A DNA stretch of 64,000 bases, from the NCBI GenBank assembly GCA_963682055.1, contig OY821746.1, forward strand, positions 14,001,992 to 14,065,991, written 5' to 3'. This document shows, one piece after another, positions 1 to 11,689 of this stretch. Numbering within the stretch: the first letter of the stretch is position 1; each line of letters begins with the position of its first letter. The notes under the pieces were generated by a model, which saw only the letters and a list, made by a program, of their open reading frames with translations, was not told the origin of the DNA and searched no databases. The position numbers and the translations under genes were made by a program. The DNA is from Primula veris (lineage: Eukaryota > Streptophyta > Magnoliopsida > Ericales > Primulaceae).

Positions 1-365
1 AATGATGTCGTGGCTTGTAGGCGAAGTGTAAAGCAGCTCTAATGAGCATTGTTCTCCGATTTGTTACGAGATAGTTATGGATTTTTTTGTAATTGTAAAA
101 TGTTCAGAAATCCATATTAAAGAAGAGAGATCTTGAATATTCTACCATCAGTTCTTTTTTTTCTGGGTCAAAGTACCATATATTATAAGTACCTGAGACA
201 ATTTATTGATGCTCAAAACTTCAAGGTTTTCTTAGTCTATATATTTTTAATCTCTTTATATCCAAATTTTGCTTGTCCTTGTTTTTTAGACTGTACTGTA
301 CTTATACTTTTTCCAAGCTTTTTAGTTTTATTATTGTTTTGCTATATGAATATTATTGAATCCAG

Positions 366-3300
366 GTACTAAATATGCTTTGCTGTTGGGTGGAAGATCC
401 TAATTCAGAGGCCTTCAAACTTCATCTTCCAAGAATTCATGACTATCTATGGCTTGCTGAAGACGGCATGAAGATGCAGGTTAAATTTTTTTTTTTATAT
501 CATCTAAAATTCTTTAATTATCCAACCAAGAGTGAGTTTTTTTTTCCAGTTGATAGTCAATGAAATGCCTGCTTGCATCCAAAATAGAAGACTGAAATGA
601 CATACTGTTGAATGTCACATTAATAATAAGCATTAATTGTAGTTATAATAACATCATTAATAGTTAGGTGGAAGTTGCTAGTTTGTAGTTTTTTAGTTAC
701 TAATATTTTTTACTTTCTCAGCCTATATATTAGGCTTTTATGTATGTGTTGAGTCAGAATAATAAAAACAACATTCTCTCTAAAAGTTTCACATACATTT
801 GTACTTCAAAACTCCATTTTTGCACACTGTCATTGCATGAGTTTCACCCCTTAACCCGTGCAAATTTTGGTTTTCTATTGTATTTCAGGGTTATAATGGG
901 AGCCAATTATGGGACACAGCTTTTGCTGTTCAGGCAGTTATTTCTACCAAGCTTGTCGAAGAGTATGGTTTAACTCTTAAGAAAGCGCATGACTATATAA
1001 AGAACTCACAGGTGCTGTAATTTGTTCTTTTAATCAAATCCTTTTAGGTTATCGTCTTTAATTGCTTGTGACAGAGCTACTAGAGTTTACAACATTCATG
1101 TCATTCTTTTTCCTTTCAAAGAGAGAATATATTCATGTTATCTGACAAATGGAAATTTCCTTCTCTTTCAGGTGCTTGATGATTGTTCTGGAGATCTTTC
1201 TTACTGGTATCGTCACATATCAAAAGGTGCTTGGCCATTCTCAACTGCAGATCATGGATGGCCAATATCAGACTGCACTGCAGAAGGATTTAAAGTAAGG
1301 GGGGCCATATTTGAGGACTTATTTTAATTGTTTTGAATTTTGAATTTTTTCATAGGGATGTATAATTATTATTTTTAGGCCGCTCTTTTATTCGCAACAT
1401 TGGCGTCAGATATTGTTGGTGAACCATTGGAGGCGAAGCGGTTTTATGATGCTGTTAATGTTATTCTCTCTCTACAGGTAACTTAAAGTGCACATAGATT
1501 TTGAGTAATTATGACCAAATGAACGGTTAATGCTTTTTAAAATGATGGCCTCATGTGCAGTTAACTATACAGTATGCTAACTGCTGGAGGAAAGAAATTG
1601 CCTATTCATGTGTTGTAACTTTCAATACACATGTAATTATCCACTGAAGAATCTGTTTGTTGCGTCTGCATTATTGCTAAGACGTGGTTGTTAACAAATC
1701 CCTAGAAATGAATCGGTGGAATAAATTTGAAGCATCAAAGAAGAAGACTAAGAAAAAAGAATAAAGTATCTCTGACAATATTCATATAAAGTTTAATATG
1801 ATTTCTGTGCGAATAATGCTTAATTATTCTCTTTAGGTTGTTTACATCTAATAACTTTTCCAACTATTGAAACGAGGTTAGATAATACGCATCCGGGCAA
1901 TCGAATTGGTATGTGACAAAGTCTTTATTAGTAATATAGTGGGTAATTTGGAACCTTTCGCATGGCGTTGCCATGTTGGACAATTAAAAAATCATATATT
2001 TGATTGATCAACACACTCATTATTTCCTCTGTTGTATATACCTCCAGTTAATTTATGCATGCGAACATCTTGTAGTGTATCTATAATTGCTCCTTTGACC
2101 CTGGACTCATGTATTTGACTTATGAAGCACACAAAAGTTACATTTGATATTTTCATCTTTGCAGAACAGCGATGGAGGCTTTGCAACATATGAACTTACT
2201 AGATCCTACAGATGGATGGAGGTAGTCTCTGGAACTTCAGTGTTTCATCTATTTTTAGAAGCTCATATTGACTCTATTTGACCATCTTTTTTTTCCATTA
2301 AAGTTATAATTCCCATACTGCCAGCTCATTATGACTTATGAGGATGGCTGCAGATTAGATTTTATCATGGCCAGGCTATTAAAAAATAGTAATTCATGGC
2401 CTGACAGTCAGTACTATTGCTTTTTGAGTAAGCAGATTTTTGCCAAACTTGAACATGTATGCTATAAAAGTATATAAATTAGATTTTATCATGGCCAGGC
2501 TATTAAAAAATAGTAATTCATGGCCTGACAGTCATTACTATTGCTTTTTGAGTAAGCAGATTTTTGCCAAACTTGAACATGTATGCTATAAAAGTATATA
2601 GATTAATAATTGAATTCAGTCATTATTCCATATTGGAGTGATACAATACCCGTACCTCTACGTAGCCCGTGCACATACAACTATACACTGAAAGTTTATA
2701 TCCGTTCTTTTGTATGTTAGTAGACATAACTTCCCCCATCCATGAAAGTGTTAGGTGTATCTGATGTTTTGCCATGACATATTTCATTATAGAATAATGG
2801 TGAAAAAATATATATTGCCTTAATAAATACACATACAATACACAAGCCTTTATAGGCTGAGAGAAGTCTACAATGGTAAGGAAAATACTAGCGTAGAAAT
2901 CAGCATACTTATTTACACAATAAATGAAACAAAGTAAACTAGGAAACTAAATCACTAATTTCTCTAAATTTGATTAACTAATTTTCTGAGATTTGCATCC
3001 AAGAATCCCACAGATTTCTCCAATTATTCCAACACTCCCCCTCAAGCTGGCTTGTATATATCTTCCATAGTCAGCTTGTCAACTAGAATATCGAATCTCT
3101 TAGCAGGTAATCCTTTCGTAAGCACATCCGCAATTTGATCTGTAGTGGGAATTTATGGCATACATATTGAGCCATTGTCAATTTTTTCTTTGATGAAACT
3201 TTTGTCCACTTCCACATGCTGTCTCCTATCATGAAGAACTGGATTATGAGCTATCGCGATGGCAGATTTATTGTCACAGTAAACTTTCATCGGTGATGAG

Positions 3301-6300
3301 TCAGACACCTTCAACTCTTTAAGCATGCTATCAATCCAAATAACTTCACAAATACCCTGAGCGACAGCCCTGAATTCAGCTTCAGCGCTACTTCTTGCCA
3401 CTACATTTTGCTTTTTGCTACGCCATGTGACAAGGTTCCCACCGACAAAGGTGCAATAACCTGAGGTTGATCTTCGGTCTGTTACACTTCCTGCCCAATC
3501 AGCATCGGTGTATATTTCCACTTGGTGATGTCCACGTCCCTGGAAAAAAATTCCTTTACCAGTACTCCCCTTCAAATACCTTAAGATTCTATATACTGCT
3601 TCAAAGTGTTCTGGTCCTGGTGAATGAATAAATTGACTAACCAAACTCACTGCAAAAGCGATATCCGGCCGAGTATGTGATAAATAAATTAATCTACCAA
3701 CCAATATCTGATAATGTTCTTTGTTTTTTACATCTTCGGCTTTTGCATTGTCTAGTTTCACGTTAAGGTCATATGGTGTCTCAGCAGGCTTGCAACCAAG
3801 CAGCCCCGTTTCATTAAGTAGATCCAATACATACTTCCGTTGGCTAAGAAATATACCCGCCTTTGATCTAGCAAATTCGATACCGAGAAAGTACTTTAAT
3901 GGTCCTAAGTCTTTTGACTTCAAAATCATTTGCAAGGTCTTTTTTAAGTTTTACCAACTTTGCGTTGTCATCGCCCGTTAAAATGATGGCATCAACATAC
4001 ATAATTAGGATAGCAACTTTACCGTCTATTGAATGTTTGTAGAACAGTGTGTGGTCGGCTTGACTTTGACGATAACCATGACCTTTCACTGCAAATCCAA
4101 AACGTTCAAACCACGCTCTAGACTTCTTTAATCGGCATACTTTTCCTAGACCAAGCTTTTTCTCAAAACAAGGTGGTAGAGACATAAACACCTCTTCCTC
4201 TAAGTGCCCATTTAAAAAGGCATTTTTTATATCTAACTGGTGTAAAGGCCAGTTGAAATTCACGGCTAAAGATAATAAGACTCGAATTGAATTTATCTTC
4301 GCAACTGGCGCAAATGTTTCTTGGTAATTAATCCCGAACATTTGAGAGAATCCTTTTGCCACGAGTCTCGCCTTAAGTCGTTCAATACTTCCATCTGCTT
4401 TACACTTGACAATGAACACCCATTTACACCCTACCGTTTTTTTGTCTTTCGGTAAGTCAACCACTTCCCATGTACCACTTTTTCTAAGAGCATTCATCTC
4501 GTCCAAGACTGCTAACTTCCAGTTCGGATCATCTAATGCTTCATTAATGTTTCTAGGAACAAACAAACTGTCTATCTTAGAGGTATAACCTCTATAATTA
4601 TTGGAAAGTTTGGTGTAAGATAGAAATTTTGCTATAGGGTGATGAGTACATGTTCTAACACCTTTCCGAACTGCTATAGGAAGATCTATGTTGGAGGGTT
4701 CATTGTCTACGGGGGTAGATAGCGAATGAGAAATAGAAGATAACAATGGGATAGAAACTGTATTACCTGGACCATTACTAGGTGATTCGGATTGGCCCTG
4801 TGATGGAATGATAGATGAATCTTTATTCTCCTTTGCTCCTCTCCTTGAATAAACTAATACCTCATTGGTTGATTGTGGTATTTCTCCCCTTGTCTGTAAT
4901 AATTCTTCATTTGGCACTTAAGTATTAATATACTCTATGTTCCCATGGGCTTGAATTTGTATGTTAGTATCAAAAAACATGTTAGGTGATGATGAGTTGG
5001 TGACCCGAAAATTACCTTCTGTAATTCCCATCTCCCCCTGAAGGGAATTTTTGTTTAAAAAAGGTTGATTTTCTAGAAAAATTACATCCATACTAACATG
5101 CAGTTTTCTTGTTGACGGATTGTAACATTTATAACCCTTTTTATTTGGTGCATAACCAATAAAAACATACTTTTCTGCTCTAGGGTCAAGCTTAGACCGA
5201 AACTGACTAGGAATATGCACAAAAACCGTACAACCAAAGACTTAACAGGGAGGTCTGCATATATCCTAGATGTCGGGAAGATGGTTTTAAAACTGTCTAA
5301 AGGTGTAGTGTGGTTGAAAACGTGTTGGTAACCGGTTAATCAAATAGGTGATGTCAAAATGGCATCGCCCCATAAGTATTTCGGCATATGCATAGAAAAC
5401 ATAAGTGCACATGCAACTTCAAGTAAGTGTTTATTCTTTCGTTTAGCTATCCCGTTTTGTTTAGGTGTATCATGACATGATGACTGATGTAAAATACCAT
5501 TTTCTTCTAGAAAAGGACTCAAAGTATTTATTGAAATATTCCGCCCCTTTATCTGTTCTTAGAATACTTACTTTTGTTTGAAACTGATTTTCCACCATTT
5601 TAAAAAAAACCTTGAACAGTTTTTCCACATCAGATTTTTCACGCATTAGGTACACCCAACACAAACGGGTATGATCATCAATAAAATTAACAAATCATCT
5701 TTTTCCGGACATTGTTGTTACTTTGGAGGGACCCCAAACATCACTATGTATTAAATAAAACGGCTTCGATACACGATAAGGTTTTGACATGTACGTAGAA
5801 CGATGACTTTTTGATAAAAAGCAATTTTCATATTGAAAAGGCGAACAATCTACATGCTTGAATAACTTAGGAAATAAATCCCTAAGATAAGAAAAGCTAG
5901 GATCTCCTAGTCTAAGGTGCCAAAGCATTATCTGGTCACGGACAGTTATCGAACTCATACCACTCGGAACATGAGCTAGTTTATTTAAGGAGAGATCGTC
6001 GCAGAAGTAATAAAGACCATCTACCATTCTAGCACTGCCAATCGTCTTCCCCGAGCTTTGGTCCTGAAATAGGCAATGTGAGTCAAAGAAAGTAACACGA
6101 CAGTTAGAATCGCTAGATAATTTACTCACCGATTTAGGAACATGCAGGACAAATTTTAGATTGATAAGATCTGAAAGTTTTACAAGGCCTTCCCAGCAAT
6201 CGGTGAGTAGCTACCGTCAGCAACCCTAACTTTCTCATTACCGGAACATGGTGAATATGTTTGGAAAAGGTGGGAGACACTAGTCATATGGTCGGAAGCA

Positions 6301-9300
6301 CCTGAATCTATGATCCAAGGTACTGAGGTTAAAGAACATGATAGAGAAAGAGGATTACAACCTCTTTGAGCCGAAGACACATTATGAGTATCGGACGAGG
6401 AACTGGATGCAAGTAACTTGATGAGATGATCCATTTGTTCCATTCTAAAAGGCTGATTTTGGTTGAATCTGCTTACATTAGCTTCGGAGACTACCGCAGA
6501 TTTCCCCTCATAAACATTGAATAAGTCAATGTCCTGCCAAATCAGCTTTGATGAATTGAAATACTTGGTGGTGGGTGAATAATTATGAAAAATTGAATCT
6601 GAGGTAGTGTCAGACATGATGGGGTTGAAGGCTAGGGTTAGAACCAATCCAGCTCTGATACCATATAGAAGAATGGTGAAACAATATATATTGCCTTAAT
6701 AAATACACATACAATACACAAGCCTTTATAGGCTGAGAGAAGTCTACAATGGAAAGGAAAATACTAGCCTAGAAATCAGCATACTTATTTACACAATAAA
6801 CGAAACAAAGTAAACTAGGAAACTAAATCACTAATTTCTCTAAATTTGATTAACTAATGTTATGATATTTGCATCCATGAATCCCACAGATTTCTCCAAT
6901 TATTTCAACAGTCATAAGGCTAGCTTTAAATATCAATTTTCAATAGTTACTACTTGTTTACATTCATGGGTCTTTGTTCAGATAAATTGTCACTTTTCAA
7001 TTGCAGCTTTTCAATCCAGCTGAAACTTTTGGCGACATTGTCATCGATTATCCGTATGATACGACCACTTTTATTGTACTCCTCTACTATTCTCTTGTAA
7101 AAATCCTATTGCAAATAACCAAATAAAACAACTATGTAGGTATGTGGAATGTACATCAGCAGCAATTCAAGCTTTGACATCGTTTAAGAAAATGTATCCT
7201 GGGCATCGAAAAGAAGAAATAAGACTTTGTATCGAAAAAGGTGCTAAGTTTATCGAAAAGATACAAATTCCAGATGGATCATGGTTAGTCTTATGTTCTA
7301 TATTGAGTTTCACCTTATCTTCAATTCAAGTTGGTCGACTATTTTGCATATGTTCACATTCACACAGACTTATTTTTCGAAAACTTTCTTTTTTTCCTTT
7401 CAGTAACTAAAATCTGAAAAAGCACTTTTCTGGATAAATTGATATCTGAAGTGGAAATCTTTATTTAAATTATTTCGTTCTTTATTTTTCTTTTTCTTTT
7501 CCTGACAGGTATGGATCTTGGGCAGTTTGCTTTACGTATGGAATATGGTTTGGAATAAAAGGACTAGTGGCTGCTGAAAAAAACTATGATAACTGTTCTA
7601 ATATACGTAAAGCTTGTGATTTTCTATTAGCAAAGCAACTTGTTTGTGGTGGTTGGGGAGAAAGCTATCTTTCTTGTCAGAACAAGGTTAATTCAATTCA
7701 ACAATATTTTCATGTTAGATACCACAATATAGCACCCTTCTAAGGGATAACACTGCATCGTGGTTATACAATTACCTATTTTTCTAAAGTACATTGGAAT
7801 GGAAAAATATCAAGTACTGTAGATTATTAGCGAAGAGTTTTTTCCCTTATCTTTTATTACTTCTTTTACTCTTTTGGGTTTCGTCTCTCCATTGTCGCCT
7901 ATAACTTCCATTCTCTTAATTTATTCTTTCAAATGTATTTATCAATTGTTCTATCTTTTGTTAATCACTTTGTCCCTACTAAAGAATTTGTTGACAAATA
8001 TGATTTAAGATTATTTTGTGGTCTAAATTGATTTTATTTGATTAGATTCTGATTGATATAGAATCAGCAAGATTAATATTGATTCCTTATTATGTCATTG
8101 TAACTATATAAATAGAGGGCTATAGCTCCTCAATAATTATCAATGAGAAATCATTTTCTTTCTTTTATTTTTATACTTCTACATGATACCAAAGCCTACC
8201 GTTACTAGGGCTTGAATATAACTCCGCTTCGCTGGCGGGTGGCGTCCATGCCGCCCGTCGGACTGCAATACCCCATATATTTATCTTTTTTTCTTTTCAC
8301 TTCTTTACTTTCGTTCGAAATAATAAAATAAGCTTATCTCAGCCTCCCCTTATGACTGTTTTGTTCTATTTTATTCTCGCTAACCTTCCTTCTTTTTTAT
8401 TCGATGAAGTATTGGTCCAATTTGTTGCCCATTTTAAAGATATGGGTTTTTATTGGGAATTGGTTGAGCCATTCCATTTGTTGCTTCACAATTGATGTTG
8501 AAGCTTTTGTCTCGGGATTTAATACTTATCGTTTTGGGTTGGTTATGATGTTTATTGGCTTTTCTGAATAATGTGGCTATTGAAGATTGCGGTGATAAAG
8601 TTGCAAGATGAACATGGTGTCCATCTTGAGAGGGTTGTTGACAAATATGATTTAAGATTAGTTTGTGGTCTAAATTGATTTTATTTGATTAGATTCTTAT
8701 TGATATAGAATCAGCAAGATTGATATTGATTCCTTATTATGTCATTGTAACTATATAAATAGAGGACTATAGCTCCTCAATTATTATCAATGAGAAATCC
8801 TTTTCTTTCTTTTATTTTTATACGTCTACAGAATTCTTGTCATCTCTGTGGTTTCTTAGTCATCTGCTTACTTGATTGGGTTTTGGAGGATTTGCAATAT
8901 CAAATTGAATGAGTTATGCTTTCTGGTTTCAATTTATATGTGACATACAAGTATACTATATTTCACAGAATGTAGAAGTGAAGTGATGAAGAACAAAGTT
9001 GGGTTTTGTCTGTAGAATTTTGGGGTAAAAGCTGTTTTTAAGTGTCCATAATTACTTACCCAAAAAAAAGTCCGAAACTAATTTTTTTTCGTTTCCACTG
9101 CTATGCATACTTGTTTCAGGTGTGGCCATTTCCATCTTTCAGATTCGCTTGTTAGGTCTTTTCATGTTTTATGACTGGGCTGCGTTTTGACGGTGAAGTA
9201 TAAAATTAAGAGGATAAGTGACACATTATTGTGTTTCTGTGCAGGTGTACTCAAATCTAGAAGGCAATAGGGGGCATGTTGTAAATACTGGGTGGGCATT

Positions 9301-11009
9301 GATGTCCCTTATCGATGCTGGCCAGGTATACAAAGTTACACAAATTACTTGATCAAAGTTATTTATCGGTTATACACAATGTCACATTTTTCAGAATGAA
9401 GTCATGCTGACATTGAAGTTATCATAATTTTATATTGGGTGTTTCGAGTATAAATAATATTGAAATCCGTATTAGTTACTTGGTGCATTCTTTCTTGTCT
9501 TCCGGTCACCTCTCTTTTGGGGTTGGCAAAGGGAGATGATTGGTAATAAATCTTTCAATTGCTTTTAGGTGTAAAAGGGTGTATCTGCTTCTATGAGAGA
9601 GGTTTATTTTGTAAAATCACAGAGTGAAATGGAATTGGTAAATGTAGCTTATTTTAACATATATTTATTATCAGTTGTTTATGTGAAAAGATTCAAGTAG
9701 TTTACTATTTTCCACTGGGGCTAGAGAATGTGAGTGATTCTTCATGATTACGTATATAAATGAAACCGTGTTGGGAGAATGTGATTTACTTGGGTGCTCA
9801 TTACTGGTCTCATGACTGTATATTTCTTGGCATACATTGATCCCAATTCATCTCTTATCAAGCAGAAAAAAGGAAATAGCAAAAATATTAACAATTTTAA
9901 TAAATTTACTTTTATTTACGAGCTTATATATGGTAACATGGTACAAAGGATACATACCGTAGTTTTCAAAAAATTATCATTACCATACCATTAAATTTGA
10001 ATGATACTGTAACAATGTACCGTAAATAAGGTATTATCGAAAATACAGTACAAGTGGTACTGTAGAAGAGGTAATTGGTACGTTTTGGTAAACATATTCC
10101 CCCCATAAGCAAAATACCTGATAATGCTAAAGGCAGGAGAGCTATTTATAGGTTCTATTCAAAATGAAGTCAACACCTTTCCTTATTAATGATAATGCTA
10201 ATTGCTAAGAAATCTCTGTTTGTACTAAGTTGCAGAAAAAAAATGTGGTTCACCCAAGAATATGCACTTGTAGATTATGCTCTTTTTCTATACAGGCTTC
10301 TGAATGATTATTTTTTTCCGCTATCAGGCTGCAAGGGACCCTACACCACTGCACCGAGCTGCAAGATTCCTAATAAATTCTCAAATGGAGGATGGTGATT
10401 TTCCACAACAGGTAAATTTTAGATTCTTCAATCTTTATGCATAAACTACTTGTTACTTTACGTTAGCCTTAAAATGATGATGAAGTAGAATAGTTGTTAG
10501 ATGTTTTTCTCTTTTACATTGTGCACAAGTCCGTTATCCATATTTAGATGAAGTCGCTGTCTATTTATACTTTTGATATTCGACTTTCCTGATTGGTCTT
10601 AAGGTCTTGTAATGGGATGGAACTTGTATTTCTTTACATGAAACATAGAAAAGTTAAAAGGATATGTAGTCATGTAGGTGCAAGTTTCAAGTAGTAGAAA
10701 TATTGGCTTGGTCTGCAAAGCATATACTATAATTTGAAATGGGAAAAAAAAACTGTACTCTTTTCTGACACTTGTTGGCTACACATACAGGCGCGTGTAT
10801 CCCGTTAATTTAGGATGTTTCGTTTCTTGAAAAATTATTTTGTTTTTTAGGAGGACTCGACTCATGAACTAATACCATATATTAATCTTGATTCCTAAAA
10901 AACCATATAGAGTAGTCCTCCTAAAGCACTACATAATACTACCGATTACATTGGGACAGGGGAGAGTATCTCTTGGTATTTTTTACCCTTTCCAGCCCTC
11001 GTGGTTGGC

Positions 11010-11054
<45 letters not shown>

Positions 11055-11391
11055 TTAATTGAAAAGTATCACAATGCATTTGATATTGACATTCCTAACT
11101 CGATTAATTGGGTAAAATCCTCTGAGAATATACAGTCTCAAAGTGGAAATTTTCATCCTCTTATTTTGAAAATCAATAAAAATAAAGAGTGGGTAGTCAC
11201 CACCATTAATTAAAAACAAAAAAATACAGTGGCAAACCAGTGAAGAAAATTTGTTTATTTTTTCTTTCGTTTTCTTGCAGGAAATCATGGGGGTATTCAA
11301 CAAAAATTGCATGATCACATATGCAGCATACAGGAACATCTTTCCGATCTGGGCTTTGGGAGAGTATCGATGTAGAGTACTTAATTCCTAA
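366..11391 (+). CDS. CAS: Cycloartenol synthase-type oxidosqualene cyclase, 3' half (5' exons outside window)
   Basis: Cyclises 2,3-oxidosqualene to cycloartenol, the first committed step of plant sterol synthesis, at the ER membrane. Eleven coding exons join in phase with GT-AG introns: 366-479, 889-1011, 1172-1294, 1379-1477, 2165-2221, 7007-7053, 7140-7283, 7509-7686, 9245-9325, 10328-10411, 11281-11391 (TAA 11389-11391). They encode 386 residues, about half of the usual roughly 757, with no stop or frameshift. Exon 3 has the catalytic motif [12 protein letters not shown]. Its His (1253-1255), Ile (1265-1267) and initiating Asp (1271-1273) match the His477/Ile481/Asp483 set that separates cycloartenol from lanosterol synthases; the third diagnostic residue, Tyr410, would lie upstream. 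QW-type repeats are visible (for example DGSWYGSW, GGWGESY, DGDFPQQ). The C-terminus [14 protein letters not shown] is typical of the family. Introns 5 and 8 carry retrotransposons that leave the splice sites untouched. A beta-amyrin or lupeol synthase is less likely because the sequence follows CAS along its whole length. Confidence 0.95.
2357..2604. repeat. 124-bp tandem duplication in CAS intron 5
   Basis: Two copies of a 124-bp unit lie head to tail, 2357-2480 and 2481-2604. By eye I see a single clear difference (cagtcagtac versus cagtcattac), so the duplication looks recent. It is noncoding and lies between exon 5 and the copia insertion. Confidence 0.9.
2788..3034 (-). repeat. 3' LTR of the copia element
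   Basis: 247-bp terminal repeat. On the minus strand it starts TGTTGGAATAATTGG just after the polypurine tract and ends TTCTATA. It pairs with 6664-6910. Confidence 0.93.
3153..6647 (-). pseudogene. Decayed copia gag-pol polyprotein
   Basis: Read from 6647 downward: a short gag N-terminus, then directly the aspartic protease motif [12 protein letters not shown] (about 6280-6320), so most of gag including the zinc-knuckle nucleocapsid part is missing. GAG-pre-integrase and the integrase start lie at 5695-6129 ([12 protein letters not shown], and an SDVWGPS motif). The integrase core is split over two frames at 5470-5664 and 5340-5522, with a frameshift near 5515. Reverse transcriptase occupies 3868-4917 ([10 protein letters not shown]), entered through one in-frame TAA at 4918-4920. 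The catalytic YVDD box reads YVDA, losing one active-site Asp. RNase H occupies 3153-3935 ([17 protein letters not shown]) after a frameshift near 3900. With several independent lesions it cannot encode a full set of proteins. Confidence 0.93.
6652..6663 (-). other. Primer-binding site of the copia element
   Basis: TGGTATCAGAGC on the minus strand, the standard plant copia site matching the 3' end of initiator tRNA-Met. It touches the LTR at 6664 with no spacer. Confidence 0.93.
6664..6910 (-). repeat. 5' LTR of the copia element
   Basis: 247-bp terminal repeat, equal in length to the 3' LTR and about 96% identical by eye. It should hold the element promoter, directed away from the CAS coding strand. 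Confidence 0.93.
7989..8183 (+). repeat. Left LTR of the TRIM
   Basis: 195 bp, TG...CA termini, followed directly by the degenerate primer-binding site. Confidence 0.9.
8636..8830 (+). repeat. Right LTR of the TRIM
   Basis: 195 bp, matching 7989-8183 with about seven substitutions. It is followed by the GAATT target-site copy. Confidence 0.9.
11011..11051. repeat. Run of 41 consecutive C in CAS intron 10
   Basis: An uninterrupted poly-C tract (poly-G on the other strand) about 230 nt upstream of the last CAS exon. Its length may be imprecise in the assembly, because long homopolymers are error-prone. Confidence 0.9.
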
Positions 11392-11399
11392 TTAAAGAT

Positions 11400-11689
11400 A
11401 GTTACTGTTCCACTAATTTTTGTAATTTCGTCAATTCATGAAACATGGTTATGGCAAATGTTTCGTCAATTAGTGTTATATGTTTCAAATTTTTTAATAA
11501 CTTTTTTGCCCTGATATGCTTGTTCTAATTCTCATGGGTTTGTCGATTACTATTCCACTAATTTTTGTAATTTTGTCAATTCATGAACATAACTGCCGCA
11601 AATGTTTCTCATACAGTATTACACAATTTAAATTTTTTAATAACCTTTTTGCTACCTCATATGCTCATTCCAAAGTCTTATAGTTGATG
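11400..11689. repeat. 145-bp tandem duplication just after the CAS stop codon
   Basis: The unit at 11400-11544 is repeated, diverged, at 11545-11689. Shared blocks include ttccactaatttttgtaatt, gtcaattcatgaa and ttttttaataac. It starts 9 bp after the TAA at 11389-11391, so it probably forms much of the CAS 3' UTR. Confidence 0.8.

Larger units (their letters stand above)
2788..6910 (-). mobile_element. Ty1/copia LTR retrotransposon, antisense in CAS intron 5
   Basis: A 4123-bp element with two 247-bp LTRs (2788-3034 and 6664-6910) that differ at about ten positions (about 4%). The primer-binding site TGGTATCAGAGC, complementary to initiator tRNA-Met, directly abuts the 5' LTR on the minus strand (6652-6663). 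The polypurine tract GAGGGGGAG abuts the 3' LTR (from 3035). The flanking target-site copies are TTCAT (2783-2787) and GTCAT (6911-6915), one mismatch. The LTRs read TG...TA on the element strand rather than TG...CA, and both copies share this. Remnants of protease, integrase, reverse transcriptase and RNase H occur in the usual copia order, but the reading frame is broken. It is transcriptionally opposite to CAS. Confidence 0.95.
7989..8830 (+). mobile_element. TRIM (terminal-repeat retrotransposon in miniature) in CAS intron 8
   Basis: Two 195-bp LTRs (7989-8183 and 8636-8830), each starting TGTTGACAAATATG and ending TCTACA, flank a 452-bp noncoding interior. The target-site duplication GAATT is perfect (7984-7988 and 8831-8835). 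TGATACCAAAGC directly after the left LTR is a degenerate initiator-tRNA-Met primer site (9 of 12 matches), which sets the plus orientation. A purine-rich GAGAGGG precedes the right LTR. The LTRs differ at about seven positions (about 3.6%). The interior has no ORF, so the copy is non-autonomous. A TATA-like TATAAATAGAGG lies in each LTR. Confidence 0.93.

Noticed and set aside
133..372. Open frame at the left edge
   Set aside because: AT-rich intron sequence of CAS; overlaps the exon acceptor at 365 and has no protein features.
3721..3981. Plus-strand frame opposite the copia RNase H
   Set aside because: Antisense shadow of the retrotransposon coding strand.
11001..11213. Frame starting with a poly-proline run
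   Set aside because: The prolines are simply the translated C41 tract in an intron.
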